Positions 9,980 to 22,883 of a stretch of DNA of 64,000 nt are shown one piece after another. Within the stretch, counting starts at the first letter, position 1, and every line of letters starts with the position of its first letter. The notes beneath the pieces are model-generated. The model did not search any database. It saw only the letters and a program-made list of their open reading frames with translations, and was not told the DNA's origin. A program made the translations under genes and the position numbers. This DNA is from Chloranthus sessilifolius (Eukaryota; Streptophyta; Magnoliopsida; Chloranthales; Chloranthaceae), in assembly GCA_021018995.1 (NCBI GenBank), contig CM037586.1, positions 151,322,060 through 151,386,059 on the forward strand, written 5' to 3'.

Positions 9980-12900
9980 CTGTTGACGGAGCCCAATAAA
10001 TATACAATCATCAAAGAAGGAGATGCAAAGATTTTTATCCATGCTACCAATAATTTTTAGATATATGATTTTGAATTTATTGTTTGATGGGTTTTTGTGC
10101 CAAAGGAATAGAAGTTGAAAAAATCTCAATTTTGATCAAACTTATTTCCCTGTTGATGATATAGGTAAATTATATATTATTCTTTGAAAACATACCCATC
10201 CTCTGTTTACATCAGGGTGTTGATTGAAGTTGTTACTATAACACTTGTGGAGTGTTAGTTTAATAATTTTATAGGTAGTGGTTGTTGTGGGTTTTTGCTT
10301 TGGTCTCCGTGTATGGGGTTGTGCACCTGGTATTTTATCAATGCATATTGTGGAAAGAAATGGTGAATAAAAAAATAAATATGAAAATTTTGAAATAAGA
10401 GGAAAGAAATACTAAAATAAAAATATTTCGAACCCGAGGTGGATAAAAATGAGAACTTATGCAATTTCTATCTCAAATTCTAAATTTTACTTTATCCCCA
10501 CATCAGAAAAGAACTTTTATTAACTGAAAATAGGCAATAGAACTAATAACTTGATTTGACATTATATAACAATAGAGGCTTTAATTCAATTAAAAGAGAT
10601 TATGATAGCAATTATTTTATCACCTAATCATATTTTAGATTTAAAATATTAGTGCTAGCTGTTGTCTAATATTATTTTACGGGAGTCGGAGTTGCCAGGG
10701 ATCTTCCAACATCTTTATTAGAAAACAGATTTGTCCACATGTTGAGAGATTGTTATAAATTTATGATATTCGAGCTCAGTTTAGTTTTGATGACAAGTCA
10801 TTGGCCCTGTTGTTACCCCTATTTAGTACATTTTGATTTTCATATTGCTTTTGTAGTTTGAGTTGTTTTAAGTATTGTCACACGTTTAGTGTTGACTAGG
10901 ATTTCAGGGAGTTAATTGCTTGACAACTTCATTTACATTTCTACGGCCTCCACACGCTAAGATTCTGTCACGGCCTCAGGCCTTGGCCTCGCACGTCCTG
11001 GCAGTTTTCACGCCCTGCATGTTTCGATCCACAAGCTGGGTCAGCGCGGCATATGCCACTTTATTTTTATTTTTAATTAAATCATTTTTTTTATTTTGAA
11101 AGAATTTACAATATTTGTGAGAGTGTTTTGCTAAAGATTTCCCATTTTCGTTAACCTGATCGAGCTATTTCGATTTTCAAAATTCAAAACGTAAAAAACC
11201 TACTTATCGCACAATTATAAGTAAGACAAATGAAATTTGAGTCAAAAGTTCAACTTTAAAAACCAAATATTTACAATAAGTTCAATTATAAAAATTTCAT
11301 TAGTGATTTCAAAAGAACTAGACTTAACAAAAACAACTCAAAAGAAAAGATCCAACAAACATGTGAACCGATCACATGTGTGTTGGTGTTAATAGCTCCA
11401 TAGACACAAAGAGCTCAAAACTATTAGCTCAGTGATCGCTCCTGGATCTCTCATCGTCCTGCTCCCCTAGCTCTAATTGGGTGATTGCTGGATTGCCTCT
11501 GAAATTTTTGGGTCATGAAATGACAGTAAGCAGTGAAACTTAATAAAGTATTAGTTATTTTGAGTTATAGTTAAATGTAGCTAAGCTTACAGTTTACATA
11601 CTCAAGAGGGTTTCACATTGTGATTTTGTGCAAAATGAGGCTTACAACATGTTGTGATATCAACAGAATAATAAAGATAATTCACAATCAATATTAAGCT
11701 AAAAAGATTCTAAGTATGATGTACAAAGCACAGTATACAATTACTATCTATACATGAAATATTTAATTATAATTTCTATTACTATGATGGAAAACAGCCT
11801 ACAATAAAATTCAATTTATCAAAAATCGTGGAATCATTAAGCTCATGAGGCTTACAAGGTTAGTTAATTAATTTATTGGTTCATTGGTTAGAAAATTACT
11901 GGCTTATTGAGTGCCTTTTTATTCATTTATTTATTAGTTTATAAATTATCAATTGAATGATTTATTAAGTGTCTTTTAATTAATTCGGTGCGATATCAAT
12001 AATCAAATTAGATCATTATTCATTATCAATTTAGTAACTTTATCTCTTTAAGTTTGCCAATCGTTTTTCAATGTGTGTTTCAGTGTTCAATTTCATTATC
12101 GAATGTCTCATATCAATCAAATTCTCAATCGTCGTTTATCTATGTCAATCATCATTATATAACTCAATCAATCGTCATTCATCTATATCAATCAATTAAC
12201 ATTTATCTATGTCAATCAATCATCAATCAAAATTCAATCCTTAGGGAGGTTTGCATAGGACCAGCTCACACTACGTCTAGTGTTGCTCCAATTTAGAGTC
12301 CCTATTGGACTTGTATTTATCGTCATTTGTAAGGAGGAAGTATTTATCCTACATTGAGTTATCTTTAAGGGATCGAGGTGCCCATTTCTAGTTATCCTAA
12401 TATGTTTTCTTATTGTTCTATCTCCTCCAACTTTGCTAACACCTGAGTCGAGTCAACCGTTGACCACAACTCCTATCGGTATATTAGTTGAACCTTTCCA
12501 ACTAATTATAATATTGGGAGACTATTTATGATGTTCATCAAGTGAATCCCCTCCAAACGGTTATACTAACCATATTCTCAATTTTTCATTTAATTATTGG
12601 ATCATTGGCATAATATGATTTTATTTCCTTAAAATTCGATCAAGTGCTCGTAGATCATCTCTAAGCTCTCGTGTGGATTATGAGTTGTGACAATTAGGGA
12701 CATCGGGTTCATACCTTTTTAATCGAAGGTTCTAGAATTAATTAAATTGGGATTAGGACCCAACATGCTAAGATTTCAAAGGTGGTCCACTTATCTATTT
12801 GCGGTCTTTGCTAAGCATGAGGATGCTAGTACAACCCATATCAGGTTTTGGGCCGGGCCATCGAGCTTAATCTCTTCTAAGTTCGCAGCTTAGAGGTTCA

Positions 12901-14128
12901 TGGGTCATTTCCTATGTCTCTTGGGACTTCACTAGGTCCAAATTTAGGTATACGGACTTTTTGCGAAGTTCGGGTCTACAAGTGGGTATGCACAAATTCC
13001 AAGGAGTGCTATTATCAATTTTTCAAAAGATGTTTTGGACTGGGCCATAAATTGTTAGTTGTCTTAGACTCATAATTTACCGGGCCATGGGCCGGGCATC
13101 CGGTCATTTAGTCTTAGTCAATTTTAGCAATCGGGCTCTTGGGCCCTCAAGGGGTTAATTCTTTGACTTAGTCACCCATGTCAACCTTATTAAAGCTCAA
13201 CAATGCATTAAAAGTGGTAATTGTGATCTGGCATTGTCTTAGATTGTCGTGGGTTTTTGAAAAAAGTCAAGATATTGACTCCATTCCTATTTATACAGGT
13301 TTATTCTTTCAGCGTATCGGATACCTTATGGTAAAATTGCCGTCATTTTTGACTCCAATCAAATTTCTAAGTCCTTCCAAAACTTTGTAAAAGAGCACTG
13401 ATAACTTCATCTTTCCCAGGTGGTGACACTCAAAAATTTAATCAGGGTCGTCAAATTATAGAGATATGTTTTCTCTTTAGTGGGTTATCAGACCATATTT
13501 GATGGTCTTCGATATCGGGTCTATATCTTTTGATGCCGATATCGAAATCGGATGCTTAATAGCTTGTTGGAAAGCTATAATAATTATCTAAATTTTCTCT
13601 ATATATTTCTAAGGTAAAAAACTCACAAATCATGATGGAATCAGGTCCATCTGATCAGGAGTGAGTTTTGGTCAGAGGTGATGTGGCACTTGTCCCAAAT
13701 TTTCACACAGTCCTGGGGCACAGGTCAAACTTTGACCCAAAATTTTCACCGATTTATTGGAGGAGTCCTTGCACATAAAATCATAGCCTTTCTGAGGCAC
13801 AAATTTCTGATGCAAATAGGACAGATTTGCTACCTTCTGCTCTGAACTCCGTGCAAGTCAAACTATGGGGAATAAAGATATGATTTTTGACTGGATTACT
13901 GAAAACCCATTTATTTAACTAATTAAAATTTTCTAGATCTTTTCTTAATCTATTTCTCTCAATTTATCGCTCATCTCAGTGAGTTTTCTGTTTTGGGCCT
14001 TGAAGCCCTTAATCGTGGCATTTGATGGGGTCCACCTAGTGCCCATCATATACCACAAGTTTTCCTTGATCTGATCTGGGGACACTCCAGATCAAGTACA
14101 GATCAACCATAAATCCTTTAGAGTCTAA
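9980..14128. other. Noncoding, AT-rich, degraded repeat DNA
   Basis: I see no gene here. Degenerate TCAATCAATCAT-type short repeats occur at about 12110-12240. The stretch from about 12250 to 14128 continues across the copia insertion into 15560 onward and has the texture of an LTR or retrotransposon untranslated region (for example a TTGGAAAGCT block near 13568), but I could not define ends. Confidence 0.4.
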
Positions 14129-14133
14129 CTTAT

Positions 14134-14493
14134 TATTATAATATACCTTATTTGATAACTACCACACATCAATTATCTCAACCAATTGTAGTTATCTAAA
14201 TCAATTGTAACCGTGAGCGGTTATATTTGTAATCTCATTCCAACTTGAAGTGGAATATTAGATAATAATGCTCAACAACGTATCATTCTCACTTCTAGAT
14301 AACTATCCACTTACCTATGTTCATTCCCACTTTTAGATAACCGCTTACGGTTGTATTTGTAATCTAATTTATACACTTTCGTATTGGAACAATGTAACAA
14401 AACCGTAAACAATGTAATTGATTGTGGCCATTTGTCTTCTTCTTCTCTCTTTCATCTTCTTCTTATTTTCTTTTGTATTTTATAATTTTAACA
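14134..14493 (+). repeat. 5' LTR of the small copia element
   Basis: 360 bp, ending in AACA directly before the primer-binding site. It aligns along its length with 15232-15559. The 3' copy lacks about 30 bp corresponding to the stretch near 14280-14310. Confidence 0.92.
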
Positions 14494-14507
14494 TGGTATC
14501 AGAGCCA
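14494..14507 (+). other. Primer-binding site, tRNA-iMet
   Basis: TGGTATCAGAGCCA is the standard plant copia primer-binding site, complementary to the 3' end of initiator methionine tRNA. It starts directly after the 5' LTR. Confidence 0.95.
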
Positions 14508-14554
14508 CTCGGCTCTTGAATTTTTTTTTTCTCTTTGAAGTTTTGGCTCATCAA

Positions 14555-14700
14555 ATGGTGGACGATCGTTCATCTATTGGGTTAAAATTTGATTAATGAT
14601 GTGGCGTCTCCCTATTATCTTCATCCATCCGATCATCCGGGTGCTACCCTCGTTTCAACTTCTCTTATTGGTGAAAACTATTCCACAAAGTTTTCACATT
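14555..14700 (+). pseudogene. copia gag N-terminal fragment, frameshifted
   Basis: ATG at 14555 gives MVDDRSSIGLKFD and then a stop. A different frame, from 14595, reads NDVASPYYLHPSDHPGATLV and then SLIGENYS. This is the hallmark start of plant copia gag polyproteins (the -PYYLHPSDHPG-LV---L-G-NY- pattern of the Retrotran_gag_3 type). The two parts need one frameshift to join. The rest of gag and all of pol are missing; a tandem repeat follows directly. Confidence 0.8.
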
Positions 14701-14714
14701 GATTTGCATAATGG

Positions 14715-14965
14715 ATGCGTATTTTTTACTTTGGTTTTAATGGCCTTTTATATTCTATACGGATGTCTTTTCCCACATTTTCTCTGGCCTTATATCTTCT
14801 ATGTGGATGTCTTTTCCCACATTTTCTCTTGGCCTTCTATACTCTATGCGGATATCTTTTCCTATATCTTTTCTATCCTTCTATATTCTACGTGGATGTC
14901 TTTTCCCACATTTTCTCTGACCTTCTGTATTTATGTGGATGTTTTTGTCCACATTTTCTTTTACT
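14715..14965 (+). repeat. Tandem repeat replacing pol in the small copia element
   Basis: About five diverged units, each with TGGATGTCTTTTCCCACATT, TTTTCTCT and CCTTCTATA-like parts. The spacing is about 45-60 bp. The 144-codon open frame starting at 14596 runs through these units and is a by-product of the repeat, not a recognised protein. Confidence 0.75.
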
Positions 14966-15231
14966 CTTTATTTTTTCAAAATCTCTTTAAAGAGACTTAT
15001 CATATGATTCGTAGTTTGGAGAGATCATGACATACTTGATCTAGCCACCGGCTCCGATAGACTCTAAGATAAGCGAGATGCAATAGTGATTGACTTCATA
15101 GATAAGCGGTGACCACCAACAAGCAAGATTGAGTTTGGGAGATATATCGTGAATCTCTGTGGTTGTTACATAATTGCGTAACTGTTTATCTTCCACGTTG
15201 GATGTTGTTCACATTCCAACTTGAGGGGGAG

Positions 15232-15559
15232 AATTAGAATATACCTTATTTGATAACTACCACACATCAGTTATCTCAACCAATTGTAGTTATCTAAATC
15301 AATTGTAATCGTGAGCGGTTGTATTTGTAATCTCATTCCAACTTGAAGTGGAATATTTGATAATAACGCTCAACACTTACCCATGTTCATTCCCACTTCT
15401 AGATAACCTCTGACGGTTGTATTTGTAATCTTATTTATACACTTTCGTATTTGAACAATGTAACAAAACCGTAAATAATGTAATTGATTGTGGCCATTTG
15501 TCTTCTTCTTCTCTCTTTCATCTTCTTCTTATTTTCTTTTGTATTTTATAATTTTAACA
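15232..15559 (+). repeat. 3' LTR of the small copia element
   Basis: 328 bp, beginning after a GGGGGAGAAT polypurine tract and ending TTTTAACA at 15559, followed by TSD CTTAT. It contains the same CCAATTGTAGTTATCTAAAT and GGCCATTTGTCTTC blocks as the 5' LTR. Confidence 0.92.
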
Positions 15560-15564
15560 CTTAT

Positions 15565-18561
15565 CGATCTAACGACACATTTGACCCTAGCATTATCTTA
15601 ATCGCAAACAATCAAATTTCTAGTTCCATATCGACGGTATTCGAACTAGCCTTTAGGGGCCATCCAATCAAATCAATTTCTAACTCATTTCAATTTTAAA
15701 AGCCATTATTCCAAAGAATAACTTTTTCAAATCAATTGATTTGTGACTATTAGATCACCAATCATGCAAGTTAAAACAATAGTTTTCCCTATGGTCTAGA
15801 AATTGGCAATTTACAAGCCTTAATCAAATCATTTATCAATCACCATTAATTTATCATGATCAAACAATGAGCATTAATTTTCGAAATCTGGAATTTCATC
15901 AAGAAATCAAGTGATCTAAACCATTCAAACTTATGCAAATATTCTATCTTTCTTAACTACAATTATTCATAGTTGAACAAGACATAGTCTATAGTATTCA
16001 ATGCTATCTTTCGTAACACATGCAATATATCATCATTGATTATTCATGATCAAAACAGTGAACATTAATTTTCGAAATCTGAAATTTCATCAAGAAATCA
16101 AGTGATCTAAACCATTCGAACTTATGAAAATATTCTATCTTTCTTAACTACAATTATTCACCATTGATTACTCATGATCAAAACAGTGAACATTAATTTT
16201 CGAAATATGAAAACTCATCAAGAAATCAAGCAATCTAAACCATTCAAACTCATGCAAATATTATATTCTCGTAAAAAAAAATAATCACTTGTTCTAAAAG
16301 CCTACACAACGAGAAATCGGCTAAGTCTAATCAAATCGATCTAAAACCATACGATTTTGACCATGATCAAGACATACATTTAACATTTTTTCAAAAGCTC
16401 TGGGATCATATGGTTATCTAATGTGTGAACAAGGCTGGGGAGTCATGCTAAGCCATCAAATGACACATGCACTCAACTCTAGTCCTCATGCATCACCACC
16501 ATCAAGAGATGGGTCTATGACCATCGGATTTCCATCATGGATAGTAAGATGGTAGTGTGAGATCATCTTAATCACCCACACCATATCTCATACCACACAT
16601 CCATGCCATCAAATTTCAAAAACGAAAATCACATAAAAACTCTAAAGAAAATCAAATTTCTAACTCTTTTTATGAAGAGTCCTAGCTAGGCTAGCATTGG
16701 ACATAGCCCAAGCCTTGCCTATTTGGACCATTGGATGGTCATGCATGATTATGGAGATCACATGCAAGGTCATCCTAGCCTTCATCTATATCTCAGCTCT
16801 CATATCTCTAACAAAATCACAAGAAAATCAAAGAAACTTCAAAGAGTTCAAGCTAAAACCTACACTGCCATATACCAAAAATCATAAACCATAAACAAAT
16901 AAGTCTTTACCTTGGTTTGCTCCTTAGTGCTTGCTGGTTTTGACGAATTTCAATGGTTGGGATGGGATTGACCTTACACTGCTGTTTAACTAGGGGGGTG
17001 AAGGGGGTTGCAATGGTGGTGGTAGATGTGGGTTTCAATGGCTAGATAAAGAGGGGCTTGAGGTAGAAGTTGAGAGCTCTAATAGAGTTGAGAGGAGGAA
17101 GAAGATGGAGATAAGAGAGAGAAGGATGAAATTCGAAAATTGCATGGAGTGGGTTTAAGCCCTTTTGGGGGACAAGCTTGTCAAGTGGCAAGTTTGGTCT
17201 CCCCAAGCTCCACTTTCTCTCTCTCTTCTCTCTCTTTCTTCATGCGCATAGGAGAGTGGGGCTCACGTGAGCTCACTCTCCACCATGTATTGGGTCTTCA
17301 TCTTGGCTTTTATCTTCTTAGGTTCCCTCAATTTATGTGAATAAATGACCACATTCTATGGATCTTGTGGTCGCATGGTTTCACCTTGATCTATCACCTT
17401 AGATTTCCCCAAGGTGAGATCAATGACCATAGATGTGGTCCAACTTGGTCCACTAGATCAAGGGCTAGGATTTGCTAGAAAAAATATTTCTTTTAATTTC
17501 TAATTTAGAAATGGAGAAATTCTTTACAAATGCCCTTGGAGTTCATCTCTATTTACCACCAATGCCTTTGCTCCATGCTAAGCTCATACACTTAACAAAG
17601 TGTGTGTGTTCTTTTTGCTCCCTTGGATCTTGAGGTCCAAGTTTGACTTATTTTATTGATTATAACTATGATGATCATCAAAATTCACATCATTGATGAT
17701 GATCTTCACATTATCACCTTGCCTCAGTCCTAATTCAGATCAAATCTCAAGTCCAGATCAGTCTCAAGTCAGTACGGGTCCTCATGTTTGGTTCAAGATG
17801 GAGGGTGTGTGGCTCATGTAATTGCTATCACATCCATCTATTTAAATGGGGTGTCCTATGGGTGCCATTAGGAATAGCCTTTTCCCATTAGGTTGTAGGT
17901 GAGTGCTCAATGTTTTTGGGAGGACGTGGCTTCGGGCTTTCACTTGGTGCAGTCAGGTCTCATCAAGTCTCACTCAACTGATTGATTGACACATATTCTG
18001 AGGGTTAGGTGGTACATAGTTAAACATTGACTTAGTGCAAATTATGTTGACGTTCAATTTATTGAATCTTAGCATTCCTGTCCAGAGTTAGGATCGTGCC
18101 TAGCTAAGTGTTTGAAATCTTATTGCACCGTTAGCAATAATTCTATCCCTGCATTGATTAAATGGAAAATTATATGTTGGTCTCTTAGCTATAAGAGCAA
18201 TTATTTATGGCTTCCTGTAGAATATAGCATTCTGTTCCATGTGTAATTTTATGTTATCATTCTATCAAAAGAAAAAAGAAAAAAAAATTATGTTATCTTA
18301 TAGGTGATTATTGTTCCCCAATAGTTAGCATACAAATTTGAGTCAGTTAGGAGTTTTAAAATTTATATGCGAATTTAATGTAGAATAATTCTCAATAAAT
18401 TATGGCATAAGGTTCAAGTTATAATGACTAAAGTTCAGTTTGAAAATTATGAAGTGATCTTTGAGCAGCAAGACTCTCAAATGTGTGTTTGTGTGTATTG
18501 ATGTTGAGAATTAAAAATATATAGTTGATCGATTTGTTATAGGTCTATGTAGTAGCTAGGG
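15565..18561. other. Noncoding repeat DNA, three local tandem copies
   Basis: No gene supported. A roughly 110-130-bp unit containing CATTAATTTTCGAAAT, then CATCAAGAAATCAAG and then CTAAACCATTC occurs three times, starting near 15853, 16043 and 16172. From 17000 to 17300 the DNA is purine-rich and then CT-rich. At 17720-17780 there are overlapping CTCAAGTCCAGATCAG-type repeats resembling 14070-14100. The region is probably an old LTR-type element cut by the copia insertion at 14134. Confidence 0.4.
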
Positions 18562-18566
18562 GGAAT

Positions 18567-19068
18567 TGTTGGGTATTTGTGACCCATACAATAACATTAC
18601 CATTTTCTTTTCTTGATTGACTAAAGACCTTGAGATTTCCTTGTTACGTGATTCCACTCCACGCAATTTATGGAGTTGGTTTCAACTTTATTGCTTTGTG
18701 GTAAGTCTTGGTTTCAACTTTATTGGTTTGTGGTAAGTCAATCTCTATCTTCTAGTGATATACTTCTCTCTTGAATTTTTGATGGGTTAGGATTTAAGGG
18801 CATGCTATAAAAGAGGACAACGTCCCCTCTTCATTTCCACTCAATGCAATCGTGTCCATCATATAGAGAGAGATAGAAGCGAGGTAGAATTGTCCTCAAA
18901 GAATTTTACGGAGGCGGCTTCTCTAATTTTATTGGTGAATATTCTCTTAAATAAGGTATGTCTAAATTCTTGATTGAAGATTAATTTGTCTAAGATATTT
19001 ATTGCTTAAGATATGTTAATCAAATGATTCATGCTTAGATCTTGTTTGTTCTTTTAATATTTCTAATA
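18567..19068 (+). repeat. 5' LTR of the 4.8-kb copia element
   Basis: Starts TGTTGGGTATTTGTGACCC and ends TTTCTAATA; the last CA has become TA. It is 21 bp longer than the 3' LTR, because a unit of about 32 bp (GGTTTCAACTTTATTG, then TTGTGGTAAGTC) is tandemly duplicated at about 18678-18740. Confidence 0.92.
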
Positions 19069-19334
19069 ATTGGTGTCAGAGCCTATTGGTTGGCATAATT
19101 TCGTTTGATCCATAAACTATATATATATATATATATATAAGACAAGCCACCAGTCCGACACCGTCCGGCCACCGGATTGGCATATATCAATTGAGAAGAA
19201 TCAGGTTCTGTATATAAAGCTGTTTCCAATAATATCAAATCTAACGAGAGATCAGTCACCGATCGCGTCTTTTAACATCCGACTGCTCTGTTCGGTTGGA
19301 GATCGGAAGGCTCTCGTCCATCCAGGTAATGTCA

Positions 19335-19351
19335 CCCCCCCCCCCCCCCCC
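19335..19351. repeat. Poly-C tract (17 C)
   Basis: Seventeen consecutive C residues lie inside the copia interior. The tract is long enough for sequencing to misjudge its length. Confidence 0.9.
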
Positions 19352-20989
19352 TCTGATTTGTAAACCGAGAAAATTTCCAAATCCTTTGATTAAACGTAAG
19401 ACTTTCAAGTTTGTGAGCAATTGTGGTAACTTCAACATTGTTCTAGTAAATTTTGGTAGTTTACAAAATTCGTTCAATGCCGTTCTAGTAATATTTCATA
19501 GTTCACCGAATTTTCTGATATTTAAGACTACATCACTTGTAAAACGCAGATATCCTTAGAAACCATATGCTATCTTTAGCACAAAATCCGACGAATCACA
19601 AAAACTGAGGATAAATCTTTTCCGAATTTCATGCGTTTTATGAGCTGTGAACTCGTGATCAGTTAGGAGATTTGGATACTCTATTGCAGTTTTTCGCCTT
19701 TGTATTTGTGGAGACCGCTACTAGGCGCACCCAACTTTTGTCTTCCTGTACACGCAAGAACAAATTAAGTGATGAGCGGATAGTAATAGTTGTTGTGCGC
19801 TTAAAAATAAATAAATAAATAAATAAAATTTAAATTTATTTTATTTAACCAAAAGTAAAAAATAAAATTAAGAATATGCTGTTGGGTAGTTATAACCCAC
19901 ACCGACCCAATACCAGGCCCATTTGGCCCTGGCCCACTTTGGCCCATGACGTGATCATATATGGGTCCAAGACCCAACCCAAATCCTATTCAGATTTTGT
20001 CTGCAGCCACCATACTGCACTGCTTCTGCCGGCTGCAGACAAAATTTTTAAACTCAGAACTTGTTTCTTCCACCAGATTTAACCCTTTTCGACTCAAATT
20101 TTAAAACACGATATCTTGAGATATACAACTCTGTTTCGCGCATATGACCTATCAATTTTAATCTACTTGACGAGATCTACACTTTAGACTAGTTTATAAG
20201 GCGTTTTGACACTGTTTTAGACTTGAAAATTTCACTTAAAGGTCATAAATTTATTTTATTGTTCAAATAAATTTTTTGAACCCTTTTGAATATTCTGTAT
20301 GAATACTCTTATACTATCATATCATTATTTGTAATTATTACATGTGCATCTTCACTTTATGACTCGGTTTCTCCCTAAACTTGGTATATGAATGTATTTA
20401 GGGTATGAAACATTGAACTAATGACATGATAGAATGCCTAAGAATTTTAGTTCTATCTATAAAGGGGTTTAGATAGAACGGTAAAACAATCGTTTCGGGA
20501 TGCGTAGCCAAAGTAGGTTTGTAGTCTGCCCAAAGGTGACCGATCTATGGAGGACACGTTATCCTTAAACTTTGAAATCCTATTTCATTAAGATTGCATG
20601 TGCATTCGTCTATGTGAACTACTATTTTTGGCCAAAGTTGATTTAGAAAATTCATGTAGATAGAATGAGTAGGATAGTCATATGTGTTTAGGTGAGAGAG
20701 GAGCGACACTTCTGGCTTAAGCTGATGGATAGCTTCGATCAAACCAAAAATACATTTGACTAGGTCTATGTGTGTTCCTAAACACAACTTAGGGAGACTT
20801 ACAATAAGTCAAAGCTTCTGCCCAAAGGTGATGCTGAGACAATGAGTGAAGTCTGTCCCTCAGAGTGAATGTTTTTTTGCACATGCTTGTTTACATTCTG
20901 ATTAATTCAACCTTGACCCAGGGTATGAATTTTTATTTTATAAAATTCTAATTGAACAATGTGCTGATAGTTATTTCTTTTCATATCAG

Positions 20990-21900
20990 CTATGGACGGA
21001 TCAATTTTACAATAACAGATGACTAGTATTGAAAAAACTTAATGGCACCAATTATAACACCTGACGAATGGGTCTTGATTTTACCCTTGGATATATGGAC
21101 TATGACTTTGTTCTCACGGAGGACAAGCCAACTTTACCGTCCAATACCACTGAAATTCAAAAGACCCAATACGCTCGATGGGACAAGACTAATCGTATGA
21201 CAATGATGATCATAAGCGCTTCTATTACTGAACCCATTAGAGGTGGTATTAAAACTACCGAAATAGCTAAAGAATTGTTGAAGATCATCCAAGACCAGTT
21301 CATTGGAATAGTAAAGTCCTTACAGTACGGCTATTTAGTGCAATTGGTTAATATGCGATATGATGGAAACGGGAGTGTGCGAGAATTTATTCTTAAAATG
21401 TTCATGTTGGCTATGAAACTTAAAGAATAAGGAATTACAATCGAAGAAGATGTCGTAGTGCATCTAGCTGTTGCTTTTCTTCCTAAGCAATTTGATACCT
21501 TTAAATTAAATTATAACGCTCAAAAGGATAAATGGGATTTAAATCAATTGATCTCGATGTGTGTGATTGAAGAAGAGAGGCTTCGAGGAAACCAAGTAGA
21601 GTCTGCTAATTTTGGCTAAATCCGGCTTATAAGCCAGCTCATAAGAAAAATTTTAAGAAGAATGGTCAGAAGCAGAACTACCACAATGGTAAGAGAACAA
21701 ATGAAGACTCCAATCTGAATGTTGTAAAGACTGATAATGATGATGGTTGCCACTTCTACAAGAAGAAAGGTCATATCAAGAAAGATTGTTACTTATGAAA
21801 AAATATTATGAAGAAGAAGCAGTAAGGAGGGGCTAATCAGCAGAAGTAGCAAAGAGGGTCTAATCAGCAAAAGGAGCCCCAGGTTGAATGAAAAGCTATT
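20990..21900 (+). pseudogene. copia gag (UBN2-type) with premature stops
   Basis: Near 21038 the frame reads LNGTNYNT, then a stop in place of the usual W, then RMGLDFTLGYMDYDFVL. This is the classic N-terminal gag signature of plant copia elements. It continues ARWDKTNRMTMMIISASI, then YGYLVQLVNMRYD, then FILKMFMLAMKLKE, another stop at 21428, then LPKQFDTFKLNYN and CVIEEERLRG. A zinc-knuckle-like segment near 21746-21790 (CHFYKKKGHIKKDC) has lost its second cysteine, which is Y. Gag would form the virus-like particle of the retroelement. At least three stops make it non-functional here. Confidence 0.85.
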
Positions 21901-22883
21901 CTTTTGGCAATGAGGAGGAATTTCAGACAAATTCTATTTATTGAGGATAAATTTTATTGCTAATGTTAGACTTATTAGAGTTATTTATAGTTTTACTCCT
22001 CTAGGTGATAGTTTGACTATTACTTTGAATTCTATTAGTGTTGAATATGATTCTCTAGTAAATAATTATAATCTTTGAAATTAGTTATATCAATTTTCTT
22101 GAAGATGACACATTTAGTGGGAGTTAAGAATAAATGACAATATCAAATTCACTAATAATCAGTATATTCATTTAAATTGAGGTGACCAGATTAAGAATAT
22201 TAGAGTCTTTTGAGGACTTTATTTGAGTGAGAGTTTCTGCTTCCACAATGCTTTATCTTATTTTATGATATATTTATTGCATATATTATGCTTCATTTTA
22301 TTGATGCTTTTATTTTGGTACCATCATCATTATTATGATGATTTGTGCATATGCAATGTTATTGTCTGAGAGCATAAGTGCTCAAATAAAGTTGCTTGAG
22401 CTGTCGTGATTAGGCACCACGGTTTGTATAGCTTTTGTCCTGATAGGTGGGTGATGGCTTTCACATGGCGTATATCGTAATATATCAGGACAACATACCT
22501 TAAGGTATGAAGCAGGACGAATGAGAGGATATACACAAGAAGTTGCATTAAAGTGTATATTTCCTAGTATCACTAAAACCACAATGATCTCTCCAATTTA
22601 TTGATGATATTAGTGTCTTGACCATGAAACTGTCATAATGAGATTTGAAGAAATGATACATTATTGACATTCATGATCCGATATTAAGATTGTTATTGAA
22701 CTTGGGAGAATGTGTGTTACATCGAAATCTTGAAAGTCAATGTTTTTACAAAATTTTAAAGGATGACCATCCGTTTTTAAACTAAGTCAATCATGACGTT
22801 TTTCATTATTTTTTCTTTTGTTTTATCAAATATATATATATTATTATTATTATTAAAGTTATTGTGTGGTTCAAGTGGGAGAT

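Larger units (their letters stand above)
14134..15559 (+). mobile_element. Deleted, non-autonomous Ty1/copia element with TSD
   Basis: Two similar LTRs (14134-14493 and 15232-15559) bound a 738-bp interior. The exact 5-bp TSD CTTAT is present at 14129-14133 and 15560-15564. A perfect tRNA-iMet primer site, TGGTATCAGAGCCA (14494-14507), follows LTR 1. A polypurine tract, TTGAGGGGGAGAAT, precedes LTR 2. The interior keeps only the N-terminal piece of gag and a short tandem repeat. At 1.43 kb it resembles a TRIM in size, but its LTRs of about 330-360 bp and its gag remnant show that it is an internally deleted copia element. Confidence 0.92.

Noticed and set aside
14596-15030. 144-codon hydrophobic frame that could pass for a membrane protein
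   Set aside because: It runs through the copia tandem repeat in a frame different from gag; the hydrophobic pattern comes from T-rich repeat units.
18541-18566. Polypurine tract (TAGGGGGAAT) before the left copia LTR, suggesting a tandem shared-LTR element
   Set aside because: The 5-bp TSD GGAAT overlaps it and recurs after the right LTR, so this is a single insertion and the purine run is target DNA.
21068-21430. A stand-alone 120-aa host protein
   Set aside because: It continues in the same frame across stops both ways as a copia gag (LNGTNYNT upstream, LPKQFDTFKLNYN downstream).
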